A stretch of 64,000 nucleotides of DNA, taken from positions 1,922,001 to 1,986,000 of the forward strand of contig NC_015389.1 of assembly GCF_000195315.1 (NCBI RefSeq), read 5' to 3'. Below, piece by piece: positions 43,815 to 52,178 of the stretch. Every line of letters begins with the position of its first letter. Position 1 is the first letter of the stretch. The notes beneath the pieces are model-generated. The model worked only from the letters and a program-made list of their open reading frames with translations, was not told where the DNA came from and made no database searches. The stretch comes from Coriobacterium glomerans PW2 (GTDB lineage Bacteria; Actinomycetota; Coriobacteriia; Coriobacteriales; Coriobacteriaceae). The position numbers and the translations under genes are program-made.

Positions 43815-45536
43815 TCAACAACCTGACTTGTCAAGGCCGGGGGCGATATCCTCATAGGAGAACGAAGCGAAGCGCGCGTGAGCCGTCTTATCAAACATAT
43901 CAACGCAGGCGACACCGACCATCGATCCGGTGTATGCCCATCCCGCGACGCGCTCATCGCTCATGCACGAGGCATCGAGCTCAAGAGGCGCACCCGACGC
44001 TCCGACCGCCTGCTCGGGTCCGGCATCAAGAGAGACCGCGAAACGCAGACGGGGCTCATTCATGTGCGCGATGAGCGTCACTTCATCGACCGCATCGGGC
44101 ACCTCGATTCGCTGCCGTCCGCCAAGTGGCATATTCAGCGCACCATCGATGCAGGCGAGCACATCGATCACACGGCAGTCGCGCGCCTCATCGAAACCTA
44201 CGCATAATAAGACGAATGCCCGGGTGTCATAGATCCAAACGAGCCCGGCGAGCTGGTTGTAATGGGTCGGCTTGAAAGAGAGTGTCGTTTGAGCGCGACA
44301 GATCGTGCTCGTCTGCCGCCGCACGAGCAGAGCGGGATCGAACAGCGAGGTCAAAGAGTCGCCGCCGCGAAGCTCAAGACCCCCATCCGTCAGCGTCCAC
44401 GCAGGATCGCGCAGCGTGCGCGATGCGAGCCACTCCTCACACCATAGATCGGTGGCAGATGTAAACGCCGTCTCATAGTTATATCCCGGCTCACCGGGGC
44501 ACTTAAAACGATCTGGTGCACACGTGCCGTCCTCATCGGCGGACTCGGCGCAAACGGTTGCATCCGCGACCACGTAGCTGCCGATCGGCGCGGTGTCCCC
44601 GCATGCCAAGCGGGGCCAGCCGTCGACCCATATGACGTTTTGGATCGCGGTCTCCCGCCCGAGCGGTGACACCTCGGTACCCGGCAGGTACCGTGCGCAC
44701 AGATGACAGACGTACCAAGCTCCGGCATCATCGCGGAGCAGGTTGCCGTGCCCCGCCTTTCTGAGCGAGCAGTCCTTTCCCCACGAACTGAGCATCGGAC
44801 GGGCCGGATCAACCTCGTAGGGACCCCACAGATCATCGGCGCGCGCGACCACGATGCTGTGGTGACGGCCCGTGCCGCCCTCGGCGCACACGATATAATA
44901 GCGTCCGTCGTGCTTCATGACATGCGGACCCTCGCGCAGATCGTGCACAGCATCGTCATTGGTGAGCACCGTGCGCGCCATTCCGATCAGGCCGCTCTCG
45001 ACCGAGAACTCCTGCATGATCAGACCGTTGAACCTATGATGGCCCGGCAGCGGACGCGGATCCCACTGGGGATTGATGAAGTAGTGTCTGCCGTTCTCGT
45101 GGAAGATACCCGGATCGAACCCTGATGCGTTGATGAATACCGGCTTGCTCCACGGGCCGATAATCTCCTGAGCGGTCGTCACGTAGTTTTCGACGTCCCT
45201 GAATACGCCGTCGATCTGCTTGCAGACGGTGTAGGCGAGCCAGAAGCGGCCCGTCATCTCATCGAAGGTGAGATCGGGTGCCCAGATGCCCGCCGAATCC
45301 GGAATGCCGCGCAGGTCGAGATCGCCCAGCAGACCACCTAGGCTTCTCCAGCGCACAAGATCGATCGACTCGTATATCGAGACTCCCGGCATCCATTGAA
45401 ACGTCGAGGTGACGAGGTAGTACTTCCCTCGTGCGCGGCACAGACATGGATCGGGATGCGCACCGGCGAGGACCGGGTTGGCGACCACCGTCCTGTCCCC
45501 CGCATCGTAAGGCTCTTGGCAGAGTTCCTCTACCAT
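43815..45536 (-). CDS. GH43 beta-xylosidase/alpha-L-arabinofuranosidase-type glycosidase
   Basis: 573 aa. N-terminal GH43 propeller (about 15-330) with the three acidic residues in place: Asp29 in GAHPDPCLC, Asp141 in SGFDPGIF and Glu202 in LREGPHVM; also YYLVTSTFQWMPGVSIYES and GIWAPDLTF. Residues about 360-573 form a GH43 C2-type beta-sandwich. This arrangement is that of cytoplasmic xylosidases/arabinofuranosidases of the XynB group. No signal peptide. Overlaps the GH88 stop (ATGGTAG). Confidence 0.9.
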   Translation of the reverse strand: MVEELCQEPYDAGDRTVVANPVLAGAHPDPCLCRARGKYYLVTSTFQWMPGVSIYESIDLVRWRSLGGLLGDLDLRGIPDSAGIWAPDLTFDEMTGRFWLAYTVCKQIDGVFRDVENYVTTAQEIIGPWSKPVFINASGFDPGIFHENGRHYFINPQWDPRPLPGHHRFNGLIMQEFSVESGLIGMARTVLTNDDAVHDLREGPHVMKHDGRYYIVCAEGGTGRHHSIVVARADDLWGPYEVDPARPMLSSWGKDCSLRKAGHGNLLRDDAGAWYVCHLCARYLPGTEVSPLGRETAIQNVIWVDGWPRLACGDTAPIGSYVVADATVCAESADEDGTCAPDRFKCPGEPGYNYETAFTSATDLWCEEWLASRTLRDPAWTLTDGGLELRGGDSLTSLFDPALLVRRQTSTICRAQTTLSFKPTHYNQLAGLVWIYDTRAFVLLCVGFDEARDCRVIDVLACIDGALNMPLGGRQRIEVPDAVDEVTLIAHMNEPRLRFAVSLDAGPEQAVGASGAPLELDASCMSDERVAGWAYTGSMVGVACVDMFDKTAHARFASFSYEDIAPGLDKSGC

Positions 45537-46681
45537 AGCCGCGCGTCCTTACCGAGCAGCCGCAGCACGACCTCGAGCAAATAATAGTCGGCGTAAACCA
45601 TGGCCACGTGTCGATCGCTCTCGCAGTGATAGGCTCCCGAGCACATCTGAACGATGCCGTCGCGGTCGATATCCCAATCACAGAACCGCGTATCGGTCGC
45701 TCGCAGGATGCGCATCGCCCAACTGAGCCAGCTCGCTCGCTCAGCGCCCTCGCAGGCCTCCGCAATCTCGAGCAGACCGCAGGTGGCGATGCATCCGGCG
45801 AGCGCATCCCAGAGCACCGGCTTCGCCGGCTGACGAAAGTCGAGCAGGGCCACATCGCCGGTCAGTGCCACCTGGGAGGTGAAATAGTTTGCCACGCGTT
45901 TCGCCGCGCACAGATAGCGCTCATCGCCCGTGTGCCGATAGGAGAGCGCGAATCCGTAGATAGCCCATGATTGGCCCCGGGACCAAGAGGATCCGCTTGC
46001 GCAACCCTGTCCGGCGGGGGCCCCCAGAAGCGCACCGGTTGCGGGATCGAGCTGGATGATATGGTTGCACGAACCGTCCGGGCGAACGATCTTGTCGAGC
46101 ACGGTGTCGGCGTGATCGCACGCGATGTAGGTGAAACGCGGATCACCTATGCGCTCCGCAGCCCAATACAGCAGCGGGATGTTCATCATCGAATCGACGA
46201 TGACCCATCCGGCGCGGTCGCGGTTCCACGATCGAATGAAGCGACCTCTCGGATTGTAGCGCCCGGCGAGCAGATGAGACGCATGCAGCCCGCGAGCCTC
46301 TGAGCGCTCGTTGCCGGTGAGACGGAAGTCCGCAACAGCCGAGAGAAGCCACATGAATCCCACGTCGTGATGGAGACCGGTATATCGGTCGAGCGCGCGG
46401 TCGAGTTTCTCCTCGACGGCTCGAGCTGGTTTGGCGTAGCGCTCGTTACCCGTCAGGTGATAGAGCTGCCAAAGAATCCCCGGCCAGAAGCCGTTGGTCC
46501 ACCACACGATGTCTGTCAGAGATTTGTCCTCGCGATATGCACCGTTCTGCGCAATGTAGGGAATCGCTGAGCCCACGCGGTCGCACTCCGCGAAGAGCTT
46601 GGCGGTGAGCCGAGCCAGCGTCGCCTGCGTCCAAGCGCGCTCCTCAGCATTCAGATCAAATGGCTGTTCCAACACCGACAC
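45530..46681 (-). CDS. GH88 unsaturated glucuronyl hydrolase
   Basis: About 383 aa alpha/alpha-barrel. Family landmarks: TDIVWWTNGFWPGILWQLY, HHDVGFMWLLSA with Asp106, GWVIVDSMMNIPLLYWA with Asp163 (equivalents of the catalytic Asp pair in Bacillus UGL), GCASGSSWSRGQSWAIYGFA. GH88 enzymes hydrate the double bond of 4-deoxy-unsaturated uronate on oligosaccharides from lyase digestion of glycosaminoglycans or other acidic glycans. No ATG fits; I propose GTG at 46681 (GTG 46675 or TTG 46672 are possible), overlapping the preceding gene. The product would feed the DhuI/DhuD-like pair. Confidence 0.9.
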   Translation of the reverse strand: MSVLEQPFDLNAEERAWTQATLARLTAKLFAECDRVGSAIPYIAQNGAYREDKSLTDIVWWTNGFWPGILWQLYHLTGNERYAKPARAVEEKLDRALDRYTGLHHDVGFMWLLSAVADFRLTGNERSEARGLHASHLLAGRYNPRGRFIRSWNRDRAGWVIVDSMMNIPLLYWAAERIGDPRFTYIACDHADTVLDKIVRPDGSCNHIIQLDPATGALLGAPAGQGCASGSSWSRGQSWAIYGFALSYRHTGDERYLCAAKRVANYFTSQVALTGDVALLDFRQPAKPVLWDALAGCIATCGLLEIAEACEGAERASWLSWAMRILRATDTRFCDWDIDRDGIVQMCSGAYHCESDRHVAMVYADYYLLEVVLRLLGKDARLW

Positions 46682-47300
46682 CCCCGTCGAGCTGATCGAC
46701 TTGCATTTCGAGATGCAGCGCAGCACGCGAGCGCAACGCGAGCACGCGGCCATCGCCGATTGACGCATAGATGCACGCGAGTAGATACTCGGCGTACCCC
46801 AAGCGATGGCCATTGAGATTGGCAATTTGATCTTCGATGCGTTCGCGCTGATCGACTCGACCTGCGAGCACGATCTCGAAGAACTGCCGGTATCCCTCCA
46901 AGCTGGTAACGTTTACATGCGAGGCCTCCATCTCCTTGAGGATGCGCTCGCACCGTTTTCGGTCGCGCATGCGGGCGAACGCCGCGAACCCGTCGGTGAG
47001 CAGGCTCACGCGATTGAACTCATTCAGAGGAAGTTTCATAAGCACATTGAACTGATCAGCCATACGCTGTCGGTCATGTGAAAGTGCATATGCCTTGAAG
47101 CACGCGATTCCACGTGCATAGGGCGACACCAGCATCCTCGCTGCGCGACCATCAGCGCGGGCGAGAACCGCTTCGGGGTTCCCCCGTTCAAGATCATGCA
47201 TCATCTGAAGATAGACGTCGCTGCGCAGACGAAACATGGCAAGTGCCGAGACGAGAACGACAATGACAATGGCAGCGAGCATGATTCCGAGCGCGCTCAT
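46656..47300 (-). CDS. unknown small membrane protein with TPR-like helices
   Basis: 214 aa. One N-terminal TM segment (about 5-23, GIMLAAIVIVVLVSALAMF) and a soluble part of helical repeats of TPR character (for example AFARMRDRKRCERILKEMEA, YAEYLLACIYASIGDGRVLA). I do not recognise a family. It lies between the PTS IID gene and GH88 and overlaps GH88 by 26 bp, so it is produced with the hydrolases. A strong hairpin precedes it. It may scaffold the PTS or hydrolases at the membrane; this is speculation. Confidence 0.7.
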   Translation of the reverse strand: MSALGIMLAAIVIVVLVSALAMFRLRSDVYLQMMHDLERGNPEAVLARADGRAARMLVSPYARGIACFKAYALSHDRQRMADQFNVLMKLPLNEFNRVSLLTDGFAAFARMRDRKRCERILKEMEASHVNVTSLEGYRQFFEIVLAGRVDQRERIEDQIANLNGHRLGYAEYLLACIYASIGDGRVLALRSRAALHLEMQVDQLDGGVGVGTAI

Positions 47301-47320
47301 ACATCCCCTTCCTGGCCGAT

Positions 47321-47354
47321 GAGCGGAGTGCCGGTGGAAACCGGTACTCCGCTC
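47321..47354 (-). terminator. strong intercistronic hairpin between PTS IID and the membrane protein gene
   Basis: GAGCGGAGTGCCGGT and ACCGGTACTCCGCTC form a 15-bp stem (one G-T position) with a GGAA/TTCC loop. There is no U-run, so a processing/stability element or partial terminator is more likely than full termination. Confidence 0.6.
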
Positions 47355-47391
47355 CCTTCATCGTGAAGATCAATCAGCATTGCAAGTGCCT

Positions 47392-48261
47392 TTAACCAGT
47401 AACTCCCAGCAACGTGAGCACGATGGCAATTACGATCATTATGAGCAGAAGAATCATCGCGCTGTTCTTTGATCTGCTCCGACGCAGGTACATGAAGCTA
47501 CCGAGCGTAAGCAACAGTGGGAAGAGCCCGGGCAGAATCGAGTTGAGCATATTCTGCAGATTGAAGACCGCACCACCGCCCATGTCAACGACGAGCGTGG
47601 TCTTGACAGATACGAACTGAGCGACCATGGCCCCGGTCATAATCATGCCGAGAACGGTAAAGCCCTTGGTGAGCGCCTGCATTTTGCCCGAAGCGAGCGC
47701 CTCGGTGATGAAGCCGGTTCCGAGCCGCATGCCGAGACTTCCGCACAGGTAGTGGATGATGAGATCGGGAACGTTATATACGAGCGCAAATAGAATAGGT
47801 CCTAGCCAACTGCCCTGCTGCGCGAAGCCCACGGAGACGCCGATAGCGATAATGCGCAGACACGACAGGGTGATCGCATCGCCGATACCGGCGAGCGGGC
47901 CCATAAGGGCGACCTTGATGGCCTCGATAGAGGCATCATCGAACTCTTCGCCGCGTGACAGGGCTGCTTTGCGGTCATATTCCATAGAGATGACGAGCGC
48001 GAATATAAACGAAGCATACTGAGGCGTGGTGTTGAAAAAGTTCTGATGGCGCTGAATTGCCTCGTAGAACTCGTCTGTCTCCTTGCCGTAGATGTCCTCG
48101 AGATACGGGATCATCATGAATGCGAACGTCGTGCCCTGCTGCTTGGTATAACTCGTGCAGAACATGATGAACATGGTGCGCCAGAACAGACTCCAAGTGA
48201 TCTTGGCCTTTTTCCCCGGGGTGAGCGCAGCCGCCCCTTCGGTGGCAATCGCATTAGTCAT
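47392..48261 (-). CDS. PTS mannose-family EIID component
   Basis: 289 aa. EIID pattern: ITWSLFWRTMFIMFCTSYTKQQGTTFAF (read in parts), MIPYLEDIYG, FFNTTPQYASFI, ALMGPLAGIGDAI, and C-terminal TM segments. EIID with EIIC forms the membrane channel. The ATG at 48261 overlaps the IIC stop by 8 bp. The family with associated GH88 and DhuI/DhuD resembles the streptococcal PTS for unsaturated glycosaminoglycan disaccharides. Confidence 0.94.
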   Translation of the reverse strand: MTNAIATEGAAALTPGKKAKITWSLFWRTMFIMFCTSYTKQQGTTFAFMMIPYLEDIYGKETDEFYEAIQRHQNFFNTTPQYASFIFALVISMEYDRKAALSRGEEFDDASIEAIKVALMGPLAGIGDAITLSCLRIIAIGVSVGFAQQGSWLGPILFALVYNVPDLIIHYLCGSLGMRLGTGFITEALASGKMQALTKGFTVLGMIMTGAMVAQFVSVKTTLVVDMGGGAVFNLQNMLNSILPGLFPLLLTLGSFMYLRRSRSKNSAMILLLIMIVIAIVLTLLGVTG

Positions 48262-49120
48262 TGAAGAAGTCCTCGCTTTCATCGCTCGATGCGGAAATGG
48301 CATGCGCCGCCTTCTTCTCATTGATCTTCCTGAACTCGTTGAAAATGACGAGCGCGGCCAAGGCGCCGCCGAACAACGCAAGCTCTACGAGCGTCAGGAT
48401 CGGAGTGGGCGCACTCGTGAGATTGACCGCTTTGCCGTCAAGCGCCGCCGCAGTCACGTTGTTGTAGCTGAAAAACGCGATCGCACCGAAACCGACAAAG
48501 AAATACGGGAACTCGGTGGGCGTGTAGAGCTGCTTGAGCAGCAACGCGAGTCCGAGCGCGGGCAGCATCGTTGACGCCACCGTAAGCGATTTCTGAAGCC
48601 ATGTCGGCAGGGCATCGACGAATGCCTGAACGACCGGCTGCCCGGCGAGCGTGCAGACGAAACCGAGAACGAAGTAGCACAGCACGAAAACGATTGCCTG
48701 TGCAAACCAAAGTCGCTTGTAACTACCCACTTTGTGCTCGGTGAGCAGGATCTCGAAGCGAGGCACGATCATGGTGACAACGATCTTCATGCACGAGTAG
48801 AGAAGCGTGCCGAGCGCGGAGAGGGGTACGGCAAGCGTCACTGCCACCGAGACGTTCTGGCCCAGAATCATGGCAAACGCTGATCCGAAGATAGCACCCA
48901 TCGTGATATCAGAGGGCATCACGCCACCTAGACTCACGTTGCCGATGAAGATAAGCTCCATCTCAGCCGCTAGCGTCAGCCCCTCCTGGGGATGGCCGAG
49001 CAGCAGGCCCAGGACAGGGACGCAGACGATCGGTCTGGAGAGCTGCGAGGAACAGGTCCAGTCGAGGAATTTCGCCCCCATCAGCACAAGGCCGACCATT
49101 AACGCGGCATACACATCCAT
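48254..49120 (-). CDS. PTS mannose/sorbose-family EIIC component
   Basis: 288 aa, eight or so TM segments. N-terminal ALMVGLVLMGAKFLDWTC, then LLLGHPQEGLTLAAEMELIF (typical of EIIC-Man), GVMPSDITMGAIFGSAFAM. It imports the sugar with EIID while EIIA/EIIB pass phosphate. Acidic C-terminal tail. Upstream EIIB ends 83 bp before. Confidence 0.94.
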   Translation of the reverse strand: MDVYAALMVGLVLMGAKFLDWTCSSQLSRPIVCVPVLGLLLGHPQEGLTLAAEMELIFIGNVSLGGVMPSDITMGAIFGSAFAMILGQNVSVAVTLAVPLSALGTLLYSCMKIVVTMIVPRFEILLTEHKVGSYKRLWFAQAIVFVLCYFVLGFVCTLAGQPVVQAFVDALPTWLQKSLTVASTMLPALGLALLLKQLYTPTEFPYFFVGFGAIAFFSYNNVTAAALDGKAVNLTSAPTPILTLVELALFGGALAALVIFNEFRKINEKKAAHAISASSDESEDFFND

Positions 49121-49202
49121 ATTGACTCCTTCCTTCTATTCTTGGTTAAGCGTATGAAACGACCAGCTCACCGGGGCGAGCGGGACACCAAATTACTGAG
49201 AG

Positions 49203-49688
49203 CTATGCGAGCATGCCCATGAAGTCAAGACGCGCGTCATCGGGTAGCGGTTGGTAAATCACCTCAATGCCCAGATTGGCGATCTGCCGTATGGCCTTTT
49301 CGTCTCCCTCGGTAAGATAAACCGTATCGGATATCTTCTTTTTGCCGGTGATCGACCCGTTAATGCGTCCATAGTTGGCTATATCGAGAACAGGGCGTTC
49401 CTCGATCGCCTTGAACACCTCGAGCAGATTCGCCGGATCATTTGAGATGAGCAGGATCTTCATTGCGTCCGCACGATGATCAGACAGGATCGCGGCCGCC
49501 TTCTTGTTCGGCAAAATCGCTCCCTTCACCCCCGGCGGTATCGCCCCTTTTAATGCGGCGACCTGCACCGGGCTTGCTGCCACCTTGTCACTGGCAACGA
49601 TGATTCTCGTGATGCCGAGATCCTTGGACCATCTGACCGCCACCTGACCGTGAATGAGACGATCATCGATACGCGCCATGCTGATCAT
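49203..49688 (-). CDS. PTS mannose-family EIIB component
   Basis: 161 aa. Phosphorylation site His13 in ARIDDRLIHGQVAVRW, the EIIB-Man signature; the remainder follows the family (RIIVASDKVA, LPNKKAAAILSD, IANYGRINGSITGKKKISD). ATG 49688 follows GAAAGGAG. It transfers phosphate from EIIA to the incoming sugar. Confidence 0.95.
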   Translation of the reverse strand: MISMARIDDRLIHGQVAVRWSKDLGITRIIVASDKVAASPVQVAALKGAIPPGVKGAILPNKKAAAILSDHRADAMKILLISNDPANLLEVFKAIEERPVLDIANYGRINGSITGKKKISDTVYLTEGDEKAIRQIANLGIEVIYQPLPDDARLDFMGMLA

Positions 49689-49755
49689 TGCTCGCTCCTT
49701 TCTCCTTTGGTCGCTTCGATCCTGCGCCTGCCTGGTCGCACGAGCCCATTGCCCG

Positions 49756-50187
49756 CTAGAAGAAGTCCTCCTCACCGCTGGTCGTTCCATCTGAGATTAG
49801 CTTGGGTGAAAGCAGGTTCGTTCTCTCTTTCGACTCCTCGATGATGACCTGCAGCTGCTTGTCGGAGAGTTGTCCTGAAGAGCAGAGCACACCAAGGACT
49901 AAACCCAGCGACATGCCCGAGATCACCTTTGTGTTCGGCATGTCGAGCAACTGCTGAACACATTGGTTGCAAACGCTTCCACCAAGGATGTCCGCGATGA
50001 CGACGAACTGCGTCTCAGGATGCGCTGCGGCGCGATCAGCAATCTTCCCGATTATCTCCACGCAGCTTCCATCCGGCGCGAGGCACGCGCAGGACAGCTC
50101 AGCGCTTTCACCGAATACCATCTTCACCGCGCTCATCATGCCGTACGCGAGATCTCCGTGCGAAACCAGAACAATGTTTCTGTGCAC
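49756..50187 (-). CDS. PTS mannose-family EIIA component
   Basis: 143 aa. His10 in VLVSHGDLAYGM is the HPr-dependent phosphorylation site; FVVIADILGGSVCNQCV is the conserved ADxxGGS motif. It lies 67 bp before EIIB. First PTS gene after the promoter and operator at about 50226-50256. Confidence 0.95.
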   Translation of the reverse strand: MHRNIVLVSHGDLAYGMMSAVKMVFGESAELSCACLAPDGSCVEIIGKIADRAAAHPETQFVVIADILGGSVCNQCVQQLLDMPNTKVISGMSLGLVLGVLCSSGQLSDKQLQVIIEESKERTNLLSPKLISDGTTSGEEDFF

Positions 50188-50225
50188 GTTTGCCCCTCCC
50201 GTTGTCCAGAGTCGATTATGTTTAG

Positions 50226-50256
50226 TTAACCAGTTTAGTACACCTTTGTTATTGTA
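50226..50256 (-). promoter_or_regulatory. promoter and candidate LacI operator of the mannose-type PTS operon
   Basis: On the minus strand a -10 TACAAT (complement of 50251-50256) is followed about 10 bp on by GTACTAAACTGGTTAA (complement of 50226-50241), a variant of the TAAACCGGTTTA core. The operator covers the expected start of transcription, fitting repression. Confidence 0.6.
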
Positions 50257-50359
50257 GCATCCGTTTGCTTATTCCATGACGCGTCCTAGCAAAGAGATGT
50301 AAACCATCCGCTCACGGAAGATTTCAAACCGCTCGCGAATCTTTTCGTTTCCCTGTTTC

Positions 50360-52120
50360 TCAGGCGAAGAGTTCCTCGCCGAAGACGAGACATCCGAACA
50401 AGCTTTCTCCGGCGGGGATCTCAACCCGGAGCACCGGGACCGCACTCGGTTCGGAGCTGAGCACATTTGTATTGGGGTTCTGCCGAACGATGTCTGGAGA
50501 TCGGCGGCACCATGCTCCATCTTGGGGCTTCTGCGGCATCCCAGCCGCTTCCAAGATGCGTCCGATGACTGAAGGGTCATCTGCCGCATCGCTGATCTCG
50601 CTGATCTGCGTTCTCTGCGCGTGCTGCATTTTCCAGATCCGGACCGAGTTCGAACCGGTTTCGCTTTCATCGAACTTGGAGCTCCACCCCATCACCGGAA
50701 AACCGCCCTCATAGGTTTCCATGGGATACTCCGCTTCGATGCGATGCACGCGCACATGCCGTCGCGCGTCGATGGGTACCAGCCAGGTCTCAACGCGGAC
50801 CAGGTCCCGATAGCTCCACATGCTGTACGCGTACCGCTCGCAGACGGACCACGCGTCGATGCGCGATCTGCTCACGAACTGACCCGTATGTGCGATCGAC
50901 AATGCGAGGGAGCTGTCGACGCCGAAGTTCGCGATGCCGTCGACATCGCGTGAGAGATTCCATCCGAAAGCTGTCGAATAACAGAACTTGCCGTACTTTC
51001 CCATGCGCTGAAGAACCGAGCCCGCGCTGTACTGCATCACCGAAAGTGCAAAGCAATCGCGCTCACCTCGCTGGATCAAAAGACCGGGCGCGGGCTGCGC
51101 ACGACGCTCGCTGATAGCAGGTGCCGTTGGCTTAGTTTGCCAGAACTGACTCTCACCGTCGAAGGCAAGCAACAGAAACGCCTTGAACCCCCAAAAGGGC
51201 GCTCCGGGAGCCGTATAATCCTCTGCCACGAGAATATTGGGGTAGCCAAATCCGATGCTCAAAACGCCATCCTGCGTGATGGGTTGCTCCGACCAGAAGC
51301 TCAGGTTTGCGAGCGTCATCTGCTTGATCTCCGAGATGTCATGCGTATTCGCCTTGGCCAGCGTGGCGGCGGCCCAGTAGCCGATGTGCGCGAAGCGATA
51401 GGTCAGACTCCTGCCGAATGGAATGCTTCTCCCCTGCGAATCACTCCAGCAGATGAAGTCCTCTTCGAACGCCTGGCTTCGTGCGATGACATCTTTAAGC
51501 GCGTGATCGGGAACAAACCGATCTATCAACAGGGCATACAGGTGGAAGACGATGGCGACATAGTAGTCGCGCTGAAATGGCTTGCCGTCCTCGAACCATC
51601 CGTCCGACACGTACATGCTTTCCACCGCTCGGCAGTCCGACTCGATGCGCTTGCTGCTAAAACTCAGGCCGTTCTGACGCAAGCCGTAGTTAACCATGAT
51701 GCGAAACAGATACCAGTTGCCCCAGGGCAGATCGATATCGTTGATCGCGTTGAGCCAGCGCTCCAGCGATCGAGTCTCCTCCTCGGAAAAACGATCCAAC
51801 AGGCTCTTCCCACAGCTGAGCAGCCCGAAACCGTAAACTCCCATCTCGACGCAGATCTGTCTGGTCTTGATGGTCGGGTACGGGAAGGAAAGCTCGCCCG
51901 GACGCAGGCCGACCCGAATTCGCTCGATCCACGGTTCGACGATTCTCTCGTCATATTCTCCACTGCACAGCAGAGAAAAGATCGCCCACAGTGGACGCGA
52001 GACATATTCAAGATGGCGGATCTCCTCGCCGTACGATGAACCCGTCTTCCCTATGTAGTCGAACGGATCTGGCAGCAACTCGACAAGCCAGTCCGTGAGA
52101 TCTTCCCGACTGCATATCAT
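50360..52120 (-). CDS. DUF2264 family protein, probable glycan-active enzyme
   Basis: About 586 aa. Matches the DUF2264 pattern: YPTIKTRQICVEMG, LPWGNWYLFRIMVNYGLR, SDGWFEDGKPFQRDYYVA, SIPFGRSLTYRFAHIGYWAA and GAPFWGFKAFLLLAF, an alpha/alpha-barrel N-terminal domain followed by a beta-rich half (about 370-586). Members sit in polysaccharide utilisation loci and are suspected or shown to act on uronate-containing glycans. No signal peptide. ATG 52120 lies seven bases after AAAGGG. It has its own operator-like site; 172 bp separate it from the PTS genes. Confidence 0.83.
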   Translation of the reverse strand: MICSREDLTDWLVELLPDPFDYIGKTGSSYGEEIRHLEYVSRPLWAIFSLLCSGEYDERIVEPWIERIRVGLRPGELSFPYPTIKTRQICVEMGVYGFGLLSCGKSLLDRFSEEETRSLERWLNAINDIDLPWGNWYLFRIMVNYGLRQNGLSFSSKRIESDCRAVESMYVSDGWFEDGKPFQRDYYVAIVFHLYALLIDRFVPDHALKDVIARSQAFEEDFICWSDSQGRSIPFGRSLTYRFAHIGYWAAATLAKANTHDISEIKQMTLANLSFWSEQPITQDGVLSIGFGYPNILVAEDYTAPGAPFWGFKAFLLLAFDGESQFWQTKPTAPAISERRAQPAPGLLIQRGERDCFALSVMQYSAGSVLQRMGKYGKFCYSTAFGWNLSRDVDGIANFGVDSSLALSIAHTGQFVSRSRIDAWSVCERYAYSMWSYRDLVRVETWLVPIDARRHVRVHRIEAEYPMETYEGGFPVMGWSSKFDESETGSNSVRIWKMQHAQRTQISEISDAADDPSVIGRILEAAGMPQKPQDGAWCRRSPDIVRQNPNTNVLSSEPSAVPVLRVEIPAGESLFGCLVFGEELFA

Positions 52121-52153
52121 CATATCGCCCTTTCGCAACTCATTCCGGATTGA

Positions 52154-52178
52154 TAAACCGGTCCGCCTTTCAGTTTAC
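52154..52178 (-). promoter_or_regulatory. candidate LacI operator before the DUF2264 gene
   Basis: The minus strand reads GGTAAACTG then GGACCGGTTTATC (complement of 52152-52180). GGACCGGTTTA resembles the core of the other three sites, with a second half-like TAAACTG 8 bp away. It lies 35-60 bp before the start. Confidence 0.45.

Noticed and set aside
50360-52120. Heparinase II/III lyase
   Set aside because: The motifs follow DUF2264 rather than the heparinase II/III-like C-terminal domain.
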